NCBI GenBank assembly: GCA_900073065.1
Contig: FJOG01000055.1
Coordinates: 1-22,725, forward strand
Direction of reading: 5' to 3'
Origin: Phialocephala subalpina
Taxonomy: Eukaryota > Ascomycota > Leotiomycetes > Helotiales > Mollisiaceae
DNA length: 22,725 bases
The position numbers were made by a program, and so were the translations under genes. Below, in pieces: positions 1-9,181 of this stretch (position 1 is its first letter; each line of letters opens with the position of its first letter). A model generated the notes under the pieces. The model was not told the DNA's origin and ran no database searches. It saw nothing but the letters and a program-made list of their open reading frames with translations.

Positions 1-660
1 CTTTAAATAATTTTAATTCCTTTTTTTTTATTTTTATATTTAAATTTGAAAATTTAATTTTTTTTAATCAAAAAAAATTATCCTCGCGCTTTTTAGCGTT
101 ATTTAATTATTTTCCATGGATATAATTAATAATATAATTATAATATTTATTTTGATATTTATTAATATTAATATTAATAATTAAATTAATTTTAAAAATT
201 AATTTTAAAATATATTCGAATTAATATACTTTTATAAATTTTCTTTATTTGCTTTCGTTTTAATAATTTCTTTTCATTTAATATAAATTGTTTCTCTAAT
301 TAAAATTATCGAAATAAATTTCATTTTTATTATTTTACTTTATAATCGTAATAATAAACTTATAAATTTTTTAATAAAATATAAATATATGATAAATAAT
401 TCTTTATAGTCGCAAATATTATTAATCAAGTAATCGTTAATTATTTCGAGTGGAAATAATCAAAGGAAATAAATTTTAGTATTTTTATTAAATAAATTAA
501 ATATATAATTATTTTGGTAATTAAATTTTAAAGAATTCCAAGTTTATAATTATTAAATATTACGAGGTCTAAGTATTATATTATAAGTAAAAGATCGTAT
601 TATTAAGTCTAAAGAGTTAATTAGGGAGGAAAGTGAGAATATAAGAGTCTGCGAGATTAC
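1..660. repeat. AT-rich, RIP-like block
   Basis: The sequence is almost entirely A and T, with very frequent TA dinucleotides and no usable reading frame. The change to ordinary composition near 600-700 is sharp. This is the pattern left on repeats by RIP in ascomycetes, where C:G pairs become T:A. No terminal repeats or recognisable transposon protein survive, so the original element cannot be named. That it is RIP rather than simple AT-drift is inferred. Confidence 0.8.
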
Positions 661-1146
661 CTTTGAACTATACTCTATATGGAATGAGAGTTTGACCCAT
701 TACACGTGACCAGCAATTGATACAATTCTAACAATCGTGGGGATGGGCAAAATTTTTGCACCTCACTATAGCAAGTACTATTTTGGTTACCGTTCGCACT
801 AGCCACTGCAATAAGCTTTGATCTCCTGATAGTGGAATCGAATTTCGCATTTATGAATTTCACACCTAGGGGACATTATAAATTGGCCCACTGGTCCCTT
901 AAGAGAAAGACATACTACATACAAAATTTTAAGTCAAAAAGGAGCGACGCTGCAGACCCTGCAGAAAACGGTACGGCTGAAGCTAAGGAAAGAATATAAT
1001 AGAGATGCTTTTGGTGGAACGCAAACTGTTGACCTCAAAATAAAACCTGCTGAGTTGCTCATCCCTCGACGATTTCAATTTCAAATCCCATGATCACAGC
1101 AAAGCACAGTACCTGGCCCGTATCGATCCTATCAGGTCACTTACGT
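661..1146. other. Gene-free flank downstream of the calpain-like gene
   Basis: This stretch has normal base composition and holds no coding region I can support. The reading frames seen here are under 65 codons. It lies 3' of the minus-strand gene ending at 1147 and presumably includes its 3' UTR and terminator, but no clear polyadenylation signal stands out. Confidence 0.5.
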
Positions 1147-2484
1147 CTATTTTGCCACACCCAGCCCCGCAAAATAGTTCTTAAAAGCCGACGCCTCCAA
1201 GGCAAACACTCCACCAGTATCAAGCATGTCAGCAGGACGCCAGAAGGTCATGTCGAAGAAGTCCAGGAGACCAGGGTAGGTAGTCAATCCGGCTGGTTCC
1301 GTAACACCCCAAGGGTTGCGCAGGATGATATATTGTTTCCCACCTTGAGAAGCCCAGCCCAACACCGTGTAAGCATGGTTGGCTACGATGTTGCTTCCTT
1401 TGTACATCCCGTCCGATGCTTGGGTCCAGGCTGTCATGGGATTGATGGTTCTGAAGTTCATGCAATTGGCCCGGACAAGTCCTTGGAGATCATTGGCGGA
1501 ACGCGAAGAAGTGAAGTAATAATGCGGCGTTTTGTCATTGATCTGTGCCATTGCTTTGACGGGGTCTCCAGAGCCCGTTTGCGTGATGTCTGGGTGATCG
1601 GAAGAGGTACGGGTTATCCATTTTGCAAAGGCTTTCTCGTACAACGAAGGCCACATCTCTCCAGTATCGCTCGATCTGCAGTACACTACCAAGTTGCTAG
1701 AGTTGTTGACGGCGATGTCGTAGTTAACTTTCACCGTCTCTGTGGGAGCATCATTGCTCCCCCCTTTGCTATGCAACTCGATTGCAAGGACACGTTTGGT
1801 ATCGCTTGTATCAGAAGCTCGGTTTCCATGAACAATGGCGTAGGGATCGGCCCAGTGTACCGCAAAAATGGCCGCGATCAACCAGCTGTTACCAACGGCA
1901 CCCTGCACGGGATCGTTGTACTCAGTGATATCCTTGAAGAAGTCCCCCATATTCCGCCATGTGCAGTTGGGTGGGGTCCATTCCCCCTTCTCAGAGCGCC
2001 TGAAACGAGTCACCAGTTCAGAGATGGATCTGGTCACAGCCAAGTTGGATAGCGTTCTGCCCAGGGCATGTGGATGGAGCACCATATTGAGCTTCCCATT
2101 TTGCATCCAGGCCTGCTTCACCCTCGTTGCACCAACGTCCTTCAACCCAATGCCATGAAGATCGGAGACTTTTTCGACCTTGGAGAGATCGGGTGTCGCC
2201 AGGTCCTCTTCGGTCAAGGTGTGCATATCCCCAGCCGACGCTGGTTCCGCTATGTTCTCCTTAGGGTTGAGCTTCAGTCCGGCATAAAGCACCGAATCAT
2301 ACTTCATGTCGAAAAGCTCATCATAGTCTGTCTGTAGAGTATCGGATATGACCCGGGCCGATTCAGGCGAATTCCTATCAACTTTCTTGCCTAGGATGGC
2401 TTCTACCAGAGCGTATGGACTGATGGCACCTATGCGCATGTCCTTAGGTGCGGGATCGGAGGAGACCACTTTGGTTGTAATCAT
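1147..2484 (-). CDS. Calpain-family (C2) cysteine-peptidase-like protein, Cys-to-Ser at the active site
   Basis: This is an intronless gene of 445 codons starting at ATG 2484 and stopping at TAG 1147. The central part matches the calpain catalytic core. The block QGAVGNSWLIAAI (about residues 194-206) is the place where calpains have QGxxGDCWLLAA, and the catalytic Cys position is Ser200 (codon AGC at 1885-1887). The other two triad residues are kept: His370 in NHAYTVLGW and Asn390 in LRNPWG. The first 140 residues have no recognised domain, and there are no calcium-binding EF-hands or C2 domain. There is no signal peptide, so it is probably cytoplasmic. Seen: an intact frame with His and Asn retained. 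Known: calpains need Cys-His-Asn. Inferred: a non-proteolytic homologue, or a peptidase with a serine nucleophile. Family assignment is firm; activity is uncertain. Confidence 0.87.
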   Translation of the reverse strand: MITTKVVSSDPAPKDMRIGAISPYALVEAILGKKVDRNSPESARVISDTLQTDYDELFDMKYDSVLYAGLKLNPKENIAEPASAGDMHTLTEEDLATPDLSKVEKVSDLHGIGLKDVGATRVKQAWMQNGKLNMVLHPHALGRTLSNLAVTRSISELVTRFRRSEKGEWTPPNCTWRNMGDFFKDITEYNDPVQGAVGNSWLIAAIFAVHWADPYAIVHGNRASDTSDTKRVLAIELHSKGGSNDAPTETVKVNYDIAVNNSSNLVVYCRSSDTGEMWPSLYEKAFAKWITRTSSDHPDITQTGSGDPVKAMAQINDKTPHYYFTSSRSANDLQGLVRANCMNFRTINPMTAWTQASDGMYKGSNIVANHAYTVLGWASQGGKQYIILRNPWGVTEPAGLTTYPGLLDFFDMTFWRPADMLDTGGVFALEASAFKNYFAGLGVAK

Positions 2485-2629
2485 TTTGAGGTATTGTGGG
2501 CGAATATGTCTGGAAATTGATATGTTACGATGTTGGGTGAACAGATAAGAAGTTCTGGTTAACTGGACAAGTAGCTAAGAAGACCAGATTGTTCTAGCTA
2601 TAGGAGATGTTAGGGAGATATGAGGGGAT

Positions 2630-2640
2630 GTTTTATATTG
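2630..2640 (-). promoter_or_regulatory. Possible TATA element of the calpain-like gene
   Basis: Read on the minus strand this is CAATATAAAA, about 150 nt upstream of the ATG at 2484. Position and sequence fit a fungal TATA box. There is no transcript evidence. Confidence 0.3.
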
Positions 2641-2830
2641 TCTTGGAAGACCTCTCCAAGAATGGCAATGCCTGTCAATAGTCTCACATGCAAATTAAAG
2701 ATTCGAACGAATCGTCATAAGTCATGCCAATATCAACTGATTTTTAGATGGCTTGCATGACTCTCGGTCGATTATGTTGTCTCAGGCATTCACATGCTAC
2801 AGCCTTGACAATATGTGTCCCAACAGACGC

Positions 2831-3245
2831 TCAATACCCCGCAAAAGCCAACTCCAAATGCCGCAGATATCCGATTGTAATGTATGCAAATCTGATCGAA
2901 AGTGCTTTTGGCACTCCCAACTTTCCATTCTGCAGCTGGTAACTTTGTCTTGACCAGTCAATCTCACATGATAGTCGATTCCGCATCTCCTCAACAACTC
3001 TAACACATCCGTTGGGAAAAACTACCATGTTCCATGATCTTTGCCCATAACATTTGCCGTCGAGCAAAGGAGGAGTGGTTCCAGAGGCGTTCGTTAGCGT
3101 AATTAATACTCTTTCCTGTCTGTTATGCGGGAAGCTCCGTCTATTCCCAAGATTCATATGCAGGGAGGACCGTTCATCTAAATACTCCCGTCCAAATGAA
3201 TTTGCTTTCTTACCTAGGCCTCTTTTGTCGTTTGGGCTGAAACAT
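2831..3245 (-). CDS. Weak candidate: small two-exon hypothetical protein
   Basis: A possible exon 1 at 3245-3214 starts with ATG in the context TTTACAATG and encodes a very basic start (MFQPKRQKRP). It ends at a perfect AG/GTAAGA donor. A TAG acceptor 73 nt further (intron 3213-3141) joins in phase to an exon at 3140-2831, giving 113 residues and a TGA stop. The second exon contains the runs LLDGKCYGQRSWNMVVFPNG and EEMRNRLSCEIDWS. I do not recognise the protein, and the branch site is poor. The argument for it is the good donor plus frame continuity; the argument against is the short length and the lack of any known domain. It may be chance. Confidence 0.2.
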
Positions 3246-5050
3246 TGTAAAAAAGAGAGGAGCGGAAGGGTGGAGTGTGCTTCGTTGGAATTTAAATTGG
3301 ATTACAAGAGGTCAACGCTGATTCATCGACCATAGAGACCGCTGTGTAGCAGAGCCTACATTGCTCGCAAGGCTTTCGGGGAGGCGTTCCAATGTAACAT
3401 GGAAATACGAGAAATTGTTGTTGGTGGGTAGTTTCATGTGAAGCTGGGAATATGCTATGTTGTCTGCGAAGATCACTGTGGGGTAAGCTGGGGTCGATAG
3501 CCATGGTAGTTCCCGCAACCCCTGTTTGCACAATATCTGCATGTGTCAGCCCTAGAAAGAACCTCAAAGCCATCAGCCGCCATGCCAAGGAACGCACTGG
3601 GTGAGCATACCCCGCAGTAGTGAGTAATGCGGGGAGTCTTCTTCAGTCGAGGTCACGTGAACATACTGGATATTTAGCGGTGTTTGATTTTAGCGGGAAA
3701 TACCGTGGCAGGCTTGCCTTAGGCTCAAAGCAGGGCAATATCAACAGATTATTCTAACATATCTTTCTACAATTCCAATATTGTATCGAATTTCGAAGGC
3801 TTCGTGTGAGCCGCAGGCTGGCACCCATGTTTTAGCGTTAGCTAAAATAAGGTGTTTCGAAGATTAGAGAGCGCAGTCGATTTTCGGCCTTTTGTTGATC
3901 CGTTTTTTTCGGGCGCTAGGAGCTGTCTTTTTCCGTTCCTGATTAGTAATAACTTATGGTTTTTCTACACTCACGTGCTATCGCCTTGAGCTATCGTGTA
4001 TTAGTACGGTGTGGCATTATGAATCACAGAACTCTCACATGATAATTGACACGTCTGCCTACTCTGTTGCCTTTGCCGGAATGATTGGTGATCAACCCGT
4101 GACCTGCTTCGATAACATCGCCTTTGATAGCTGGTCATAGTAAAACTACAATAGGTGCCGATGTCCGTCTTTCCAAGAACAATTGAAAAAGCCTTCACGA
4201 TGGAGAAATCGAAGCAGCCGGACAGCATTTCCAACGCATCAACATTAACCCAACTCGAAAACAAATGCAGCAACAACAGCTGTTTTGGAGTTGGCCAACC
4301 AAGCCAAACGATGTCCATCCTCTGGTGGCTCTCCCCCTCTCTCCCCCTCTTTTTCTCTCGCAGCATTCGCAAAACTTCTCGTCCAGCCAAGGGAATAAAA
4401 GGAAACAGTCCAACAAACGATCTGAGCAGTAGCTGTCGTGACAATTCACAAACAAAAGGCAGCGCATGCAATCTTAACTCTCAATTCTTGACTCAGATCT
4501 GCTGCTCGCGCAGACCTATCTTCTCCTCGGTATGTACTTGCTTGCAAATGCATGCCACCAATCCAGACCCATGCCGGATCAAAATAATATCTATACAATA
4601 AGTTTTCCTCATCTCTCCCCTCCCCCTTCAAATATCTTCATCTCGCCCACTACCCTCCACTGCCACCACGTCCGCTGAATCTGCCATTCAATGCTGAAAT
4701 CGCTCTCTCTGGTATCATCCAATCCAATGCATCCACCACATACTCACTCGAATCCACCACCCCAGACATAACACCCTCCATAATACGGTCCTCCAATCAA
4801 GCAAAGAAAACAAGCCTCCCGAAGAGACCTCGCAACTGGGGGAATCAACCAATCCATCACAACCCATCAGCAACCACAATAACAAGAAAGGGAAGAGAGT
4901 CGTTAGTCATGACCAGTGATTGAAAAAAAGAAAAGAGAATTGGCGGCAATGTATGTGCGTGATGTTCGCGCAAAAGTACAAACGGAGAAAACGATCGCTC
5001 AACGCCAACTTCAAAATACACAAAGGAAAATGCTCATCCCGGAGCTAAAA
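3246..5050. other. Gene-free interval with pyrimidine-rich tract
   Basis: No convincing gene is seen on either strand over 1.8 kb. At 3829-3846 a TTTTAGC/GCTAAAA hairpin occurs, and the motif TTTAGCG recurs near 3674, 3691 and 3830, which may mark the ends of a decayed DNA transposon. From 4322 to 4361 there is a plus-strand C/T tract, followed by sequence resembling a fungal 5' leader with a GTATGT site near 4530, but no coding frame follows it. Open frames here (for example 4155-4601) have low-complexity composition and are probably chance. The lower end of the CaaX gene's 3' UTR presumably lies just below 5050. Confidence 0.5.
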
Positions 5051-6690
5051 TCACATAATAACACAGCAGCCGCATCCACCCTTCTTGGTATCTTCAGGTG
5101 GGTCGGGGACTCGAATTGGTGGCTTCGGACTTTGAATAGGCCCTACGCCTTGTGGTGAGCCGGTTATTTTTGGCATAGTTGAGTAACTGCCTTGCCCGCC
5201 TGCTGTGCCAGGTCGACCTGTGCTTAGAGCTGGACTCTTTGCTCCTCGTAACGGCCATTCTGCGCCGTGCTCTTCTTCTGGTTGCTTCTCTTGGGTTTCG
5301 GAGGGTTGGATGGGAGGTTCGGGAGAGCGAGGATATTCGTCGTCGTTCAGGGGCCGGAAAGATCTGTCATATACATTGCCGAACTTTCCCTCCTTTTCCC
5401 ATTGCTCCTGTTGTAAGCGTCTGGCTACTGTGGGTAGAAGCTGTTGATCTGGTGGAAGTCGAGGATCAGGTTTGTACATTGATGCGAGCCACGGTGGATC
5501 TCCCTCTGGAGATTTGCTTATGCTATTGCTCTTTCCCAGCTCACCGGATCGAGTTGTTGGTCGTTGGTTACCAGAAGCATCGCGAGCTTGTCCTGATCGA
5601 GTTTTGGATCTTTGTTGACCCGAAGGTCCACGAGTACCAGGCGTCGATGCTTTTCGTGGGGTCTTCTTCGTAGGGGAATTCTCGGATCCTAAGCGTTTCG
5701 CGGGGGTAGGTGTTGCATTCGCATCTTCAAGGACCTTGATACTCTGGCTTCGGCCACGAGACTTGGGATATGTTATCGAATCGTCCTCCCCGATGTTTCC
5801 TCCACTGAGTTTCCTCTTCATTGGCGTATCTCGTTCAAGGTGTTGGAGTGGTATAGGAAGTGGACTCGTCTTGAGGACTGGTATGCGTGATACACCCTTG
5901 ACACCCCCGCTTACATCCCGGAACATATCCCCTTCGTCATCTGCAACTTCCTCAGGGGTCCTCAGATCCCAAGCATTATTCTCTGGTGCTTCTTCCTCCT
6001 CCGTCGGAATCGATCCAACGCGCTGCCGCTTTTGTGCCTGCTCACTCCTGACTCCATTGCCCTGCTGATCTCTACTTTGTTCTCGTCGGCTTGATTTGCT
6101 CGGGGCTCGGGCTCGAGGGAGTATAATACCAGCAGCTTGGAGCTCCTGGCTCTCAATACGTGCGAGTTTGTCCCTATGAATCCATCTTGAATGCTCTGGG
6201 TCATCCTCGTCGTCGTATGCATCTCCGTTCATGATCTTCCGATCTCCATAATCTATGCTATTCAGTCCACTCCTATTCGTCCCGTAGAGATCGAGCAGAC
6301 TATCCGGTGCACTGCCAGTCTCGCTGATACTGCTATCCTTCCGATTCAACGCATTCACCCTCGCAGGGGCCAAGTATCCGGAATCTGTAGATTGCGTAGG
6401 GTTGTATGTGTTGCTTCGTTGAGAGAGGTTGGTGCGAGAATTCGAGTGGCTGAGTGGGTTGCCGTTCAAATGCGATGAGGGAGGTTTGTTGACTTCGTTG
6501 GTCTTCTGGGGAGAGGTCTGCAAATTCTTCAGATCAGTTCTTGTTTATAATGAAGACTGGATGATAGATCGGATCCGGGACCGACCTCTGTTCGTGCAGG
6601 CACAGAATAATTCCAGGAGTTTTGACCACCATGAGAACTGCTTGGAGGAGTCAAGGCAGTTGGGGCTTGCGGCGCGGAGACCGCAGCCAT
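5051..6690 (-). CDS. Intrinsically disordered protein with C-terminal CaaX (CVIM) prenylation box
   Basis: There are two exons. Exon 1 (6690-6586) encodes MAAVSAPQAP and onward. The intron is 6585-6518 (68 nt; donor GTCGGT, which is weak; acceptor TTTGCAG). Exon 2 is 6517-5051, giving about 523 residues. The long frame in exon 2 opens with TTG, which is why an upstream exon is needed; phase 0 joins cleanly. The protein is rich in Ser, Pro, Arg and charged residues and has no globular domain I recognise. One ordered-looking block, HSRWIHRDKLARIESQELQA, lies near residues 144-163. The tail is a cysteine cluster ending Gly-Cys-Gly-Cys-Cys-Val-Ile-Met. CVIM is a classic CaaX box for farnesylation at Cys520, with nearby Cys residues that could be palmitoylated. 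Inferred: a peripheral membrane scaffold or regulatory protein. It is divergent from the phosphoesterase gene. Confidence 0.8.
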
Positions 6691-7561
6691 ATCGCCTTCT
6701 GGAATCTCGCAGTCAATTTTCGAACGAAAGTGCTGAATGCTGGCAGAGCGTTCGAGGTTGAGAGTTGTAAATCAGGAGGATCGTCTGCAACGAAGATCGT
6801 TTGTGGCGTGGGCTAGTCGATTTGTTGATATTAATGTCTCTCGGTGTTGCTGAACAACAATGACAGAGCCCCAAAGCAACCCACGTCAAGATGCAGACTG
6901 TTTGTCTCCTACGATATCGATATCTTCGAAGCACAGGCCCTGTTTGCAGGTCGACAAGAGGCAATTGAGAAGACGGCTCGACGGCTGGGGAATTAGTTTG
7001 TGGACGTGCGCTGGGCTACGCAGACGACGCGACACGGCGGTCAATTGAAGGAATGTTGTTGCTGAGTGAGAAGGGAGAGCGGTGGCGGTCGAAGGGTGAG
7101 GCCTTCGTCAACCTCGAGATCGGGATGAGGGTGTAGAAGGATCGTGATGGCTTTGTCATTTGTGTTTCCTTGTGATGCGAAAGGAGAGCTTCCAAAGTTG
7201 GTCGTCGGCCTATGGAAACAATAAGCGACGGCGAACTAGCAGATGCGGTAGTCAAAGCCGACGAGAGAAAAGGGGATCCATATAATCCACGTCCAATCTG
7301 CAACTTCGGCATTATTTAACCAGATTGCATAGTTGAGATCTGATATATATTTGGTGGACTGCACAATGTCATCGCGGACGACGAAGCCAAGATCCCCAGC
7401 GTATCGACAGAAGTATATCTACGGTTCAGGAAGGGCTGGAATATTTAGGTAGGCAGGTAGGCAGGTAGGCAGCACTCGTCACTTCCTCTCAAGAGTCACT
7501 TCCTCTTCTCCCTCTACTTTACCATCTCCGTTGCAGGCTCTCCTCTACGGCACCAGTTTCA
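6691..7561. promoter_or_regulatory. Divergent promoter region between the CaaX and phosphoesterase genes
   Basis: The 871 bp between the two start codons must hold both promoters. A TATA-like ATATATAT lies at 7343-7350, about 210 nt upstream of the plus-strand ATG. A C/T-rich leader runs from about 7480 to 7530, as is common just upstream of fungal starts. Minus-strand frames in this interval (such as 7312-7016) start with ATG but look like 5' leader sequence, not genes. Confidence 0.5.
7448..7471. repeat. 8-bp tandem repeat (GGTAGGCA)x3
   Basis: Three exact copies of GGTAGGCA sit about 90-115 nt upstream of the phosphoesterase start, in its promoter or leader. A short direct repeat, GTCACTTCCTCT, follows at 7478-7489 and 7495-7506. 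Confidence 0.85.
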
Positions 7562-8757
7562 ATGACTGAGCAGCAGCCAACAGTGCGCAAGACGCGCTTC
7601 GTCTGCGTGTCTGATACCCATAATGCCTCTCCATATGGAGCATTCAGGCTACCAAAGGGAGATGTCCTAATACACGCGGGAGATATGACGAATCAAGGAT
7701 CAATATCAGAACTGCGGAAGACGGTCAAATGGTTGGAGGAGGCAGACTTTGAAGCCAAGATAGTGATTGCTGGTATGCTCCTTGTAGCTACAGCATAGAG
7801 TTCGGTCTAATCGTTGCAGGGAACCACGATATCACGCTTGACTCCGACTTCTATGCTCAGTATGGGCTCTACTTTCACAATCAGCACCCGCAGAGTCCCA
7901 CGGAATGCCAACAATTGCTTGAGCAATCGCCCTCAATTCTCTGGTTGCGGCATGAATCCGCGACGGTCAAGCTCGAGTCGCCCACCGGTCCGCAAACGAC
8001 CTTCAAGATCTTTGGTTCTCCGATGTCTCCCGAGAATGGCATGTGGGCGTTCAGATACAATGCAGACGCGGCAACGCAAGTCTGGGACCAAATACCTCTT
8101 GACTCGGATATTATTGTTACCCATACGCCTCCGAAATACCATTGCGACGAAACAGGACAACGTCGAGCTGCTGGATGTGAGGGGCTACGACACGCTCTAT
8201 GGCGAGTGCGTCCTCGATTGGCAGTATGTGGTCATATTCACGAAGGTAGAGGTGTGGAACGAGTTCGTTGGGATCTTGGATCGTCCAACCTGAAGTACAA
8301 AGAAGAGAGTGTAGAGCGATGGGAGGACCCTGGCCGAGACAACAAGAAAACGTCACTCGTCGACCTCACGAATAAGGGAGGGAAACCGATCGACAACAAC
8401 GTCTTCCTTGGGGATGTTCCCGCAGATGTATCGATGCTAGACCTGACTACTTCTCAAGCGCCGGTTCTTCCCGACAACGGCCCAAGTCCTCAATCCACAG
8501 ATGCTGCAATATCGCGTATCACCACAGCTCTCCTCGCGGTCCCAGCAGAATCTCTTCCTGCGGCTACTAGAGGTCAAGGTGGCCACCCTCCATCGTTGAG
8601 GTGCGACTTGGAAGCCCTGTCTGGAAGACTTGGCCGGCGAGAGACGTGCATCGTCAATGCAGCGATCATGGCATCAAGCTGGCCTCATGGATCTGGTGGG
8701 AAGAAGTATAACAAGCCAATCGTGGTAGATATCGACCTGCCTGTCTGGAAAGAATGA
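7562..8757 (+). CDS. Calcineurin-like metallophosphoesterase, MPPED type
   Basis: There are two exons: 7562-7772 and 7820-8757. The intron is 47 nt (GTATGC to TTGCAG) and splits the Gly codon of the GNHD motif, giving 382 residues. All metal-ligand motifs are present in order: Asp18 and His20 in SDTH, Asp41 in HAGDM, Asn72 and His73 in GNHD, His172 in VTHTPP, and His209 and His211 in CGHIHEGRG. This order and the GHIHEGRG ending fit the MPPED1/MPPED2 (UPF0046) branch of the calcineurin-like superfamily. A C-terminal extension (about 245-382) includes RETCIVNAAIMASSWPHG and ends VVDIDLPVWKE, the kind of tail seen in fungal members. There is no signal peptide. It probably hydrolyses phosphodiesters or phosphomonoesters with two metal ions; the natural substrate is unknown. 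The gene appears intact. Confidence 0.92.
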
Positions 8758-9181
8758 ATGATATTCATGAAACTGATCGTCAGGGCCAAACAACGTCATA
8801 GTGCGGTCCTTCCCCCTTTTATTCGGTTTCTAGCACTCGTAAGCGCGAGTTCTTGAGATTGGGAGGGGAATTCTAGTAGAACGAGAAATTGGCCAATTGG
8901 CTACCAGTTTTGGGGGCCAACTCGGTGACTACGGCACCAGCGGCCCCAGTATCCTTGAGGCTCTTCGACTCCACTCCTATCCTTATTTTCTCAAAAGAAT
9001 TTGGGGCGCGATTCAGATCCATGGTACGATTGAGCCCTAGACCTTATTTGTATTCACTTTCAGGCAAACTCTTTTCTTTCCTTCTGCTTTTTACGAATAT
9101 TGCATAATGCGCAATTTCACTCTTCATCTTTTCAGAACGTCCCCTTTGTCACCACACATATAATTCGAATCCCTCAACAAC
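8758..9181 (+). promoter_or_regulatory. Intergenic region with promoter of the secreted-protein gene
   Basis: These 424 bp separate two plus-strand genes. T/C-rich tracts at about 9063-9140 and a TATA-like CATATAA at 9158-9164 precede the next ATG at 9182. No gene is seen; the short frame at 8889-9107 is not supported by any motif. Confidence 0.4.

Noticed and set aside
1090..2052. Long plus-strand frame of 320 codons
   Set aside because: It is antisense to the calpain-like gene, whose triad region and core motifs are clear; the plus-strand translation shows no domain.
3292..3597. Minus-strand frame with a hydrophobic start resembling a signal peptide
   Set aside because: It opens at GTG; the first ATG in frame leaves a very short hydrophobic stretch, and there is no recognised domain or good splice support.
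3660..3850. Possible Fot/pogo-like transposon remnant marked by TTTAGCG motifs
   Set aside because: The inverted match between the two ends is only about eight bases, not enough to call an element.
4155..4601. Plus-strand frame of 148 codons and overlapping minus frame 4001-4471
   Set aside because: Composition is low-complexity Ser/Thr/Asn or its complement, without any motif; more like leader or intergenic sequence.
7016..7312. Minus-strand ATG frame of 98 codons
   Set aside because: It lies in the upstream region of the CaaX gene, is low complexity, and has no domain; taken as 5' leader or promoter.
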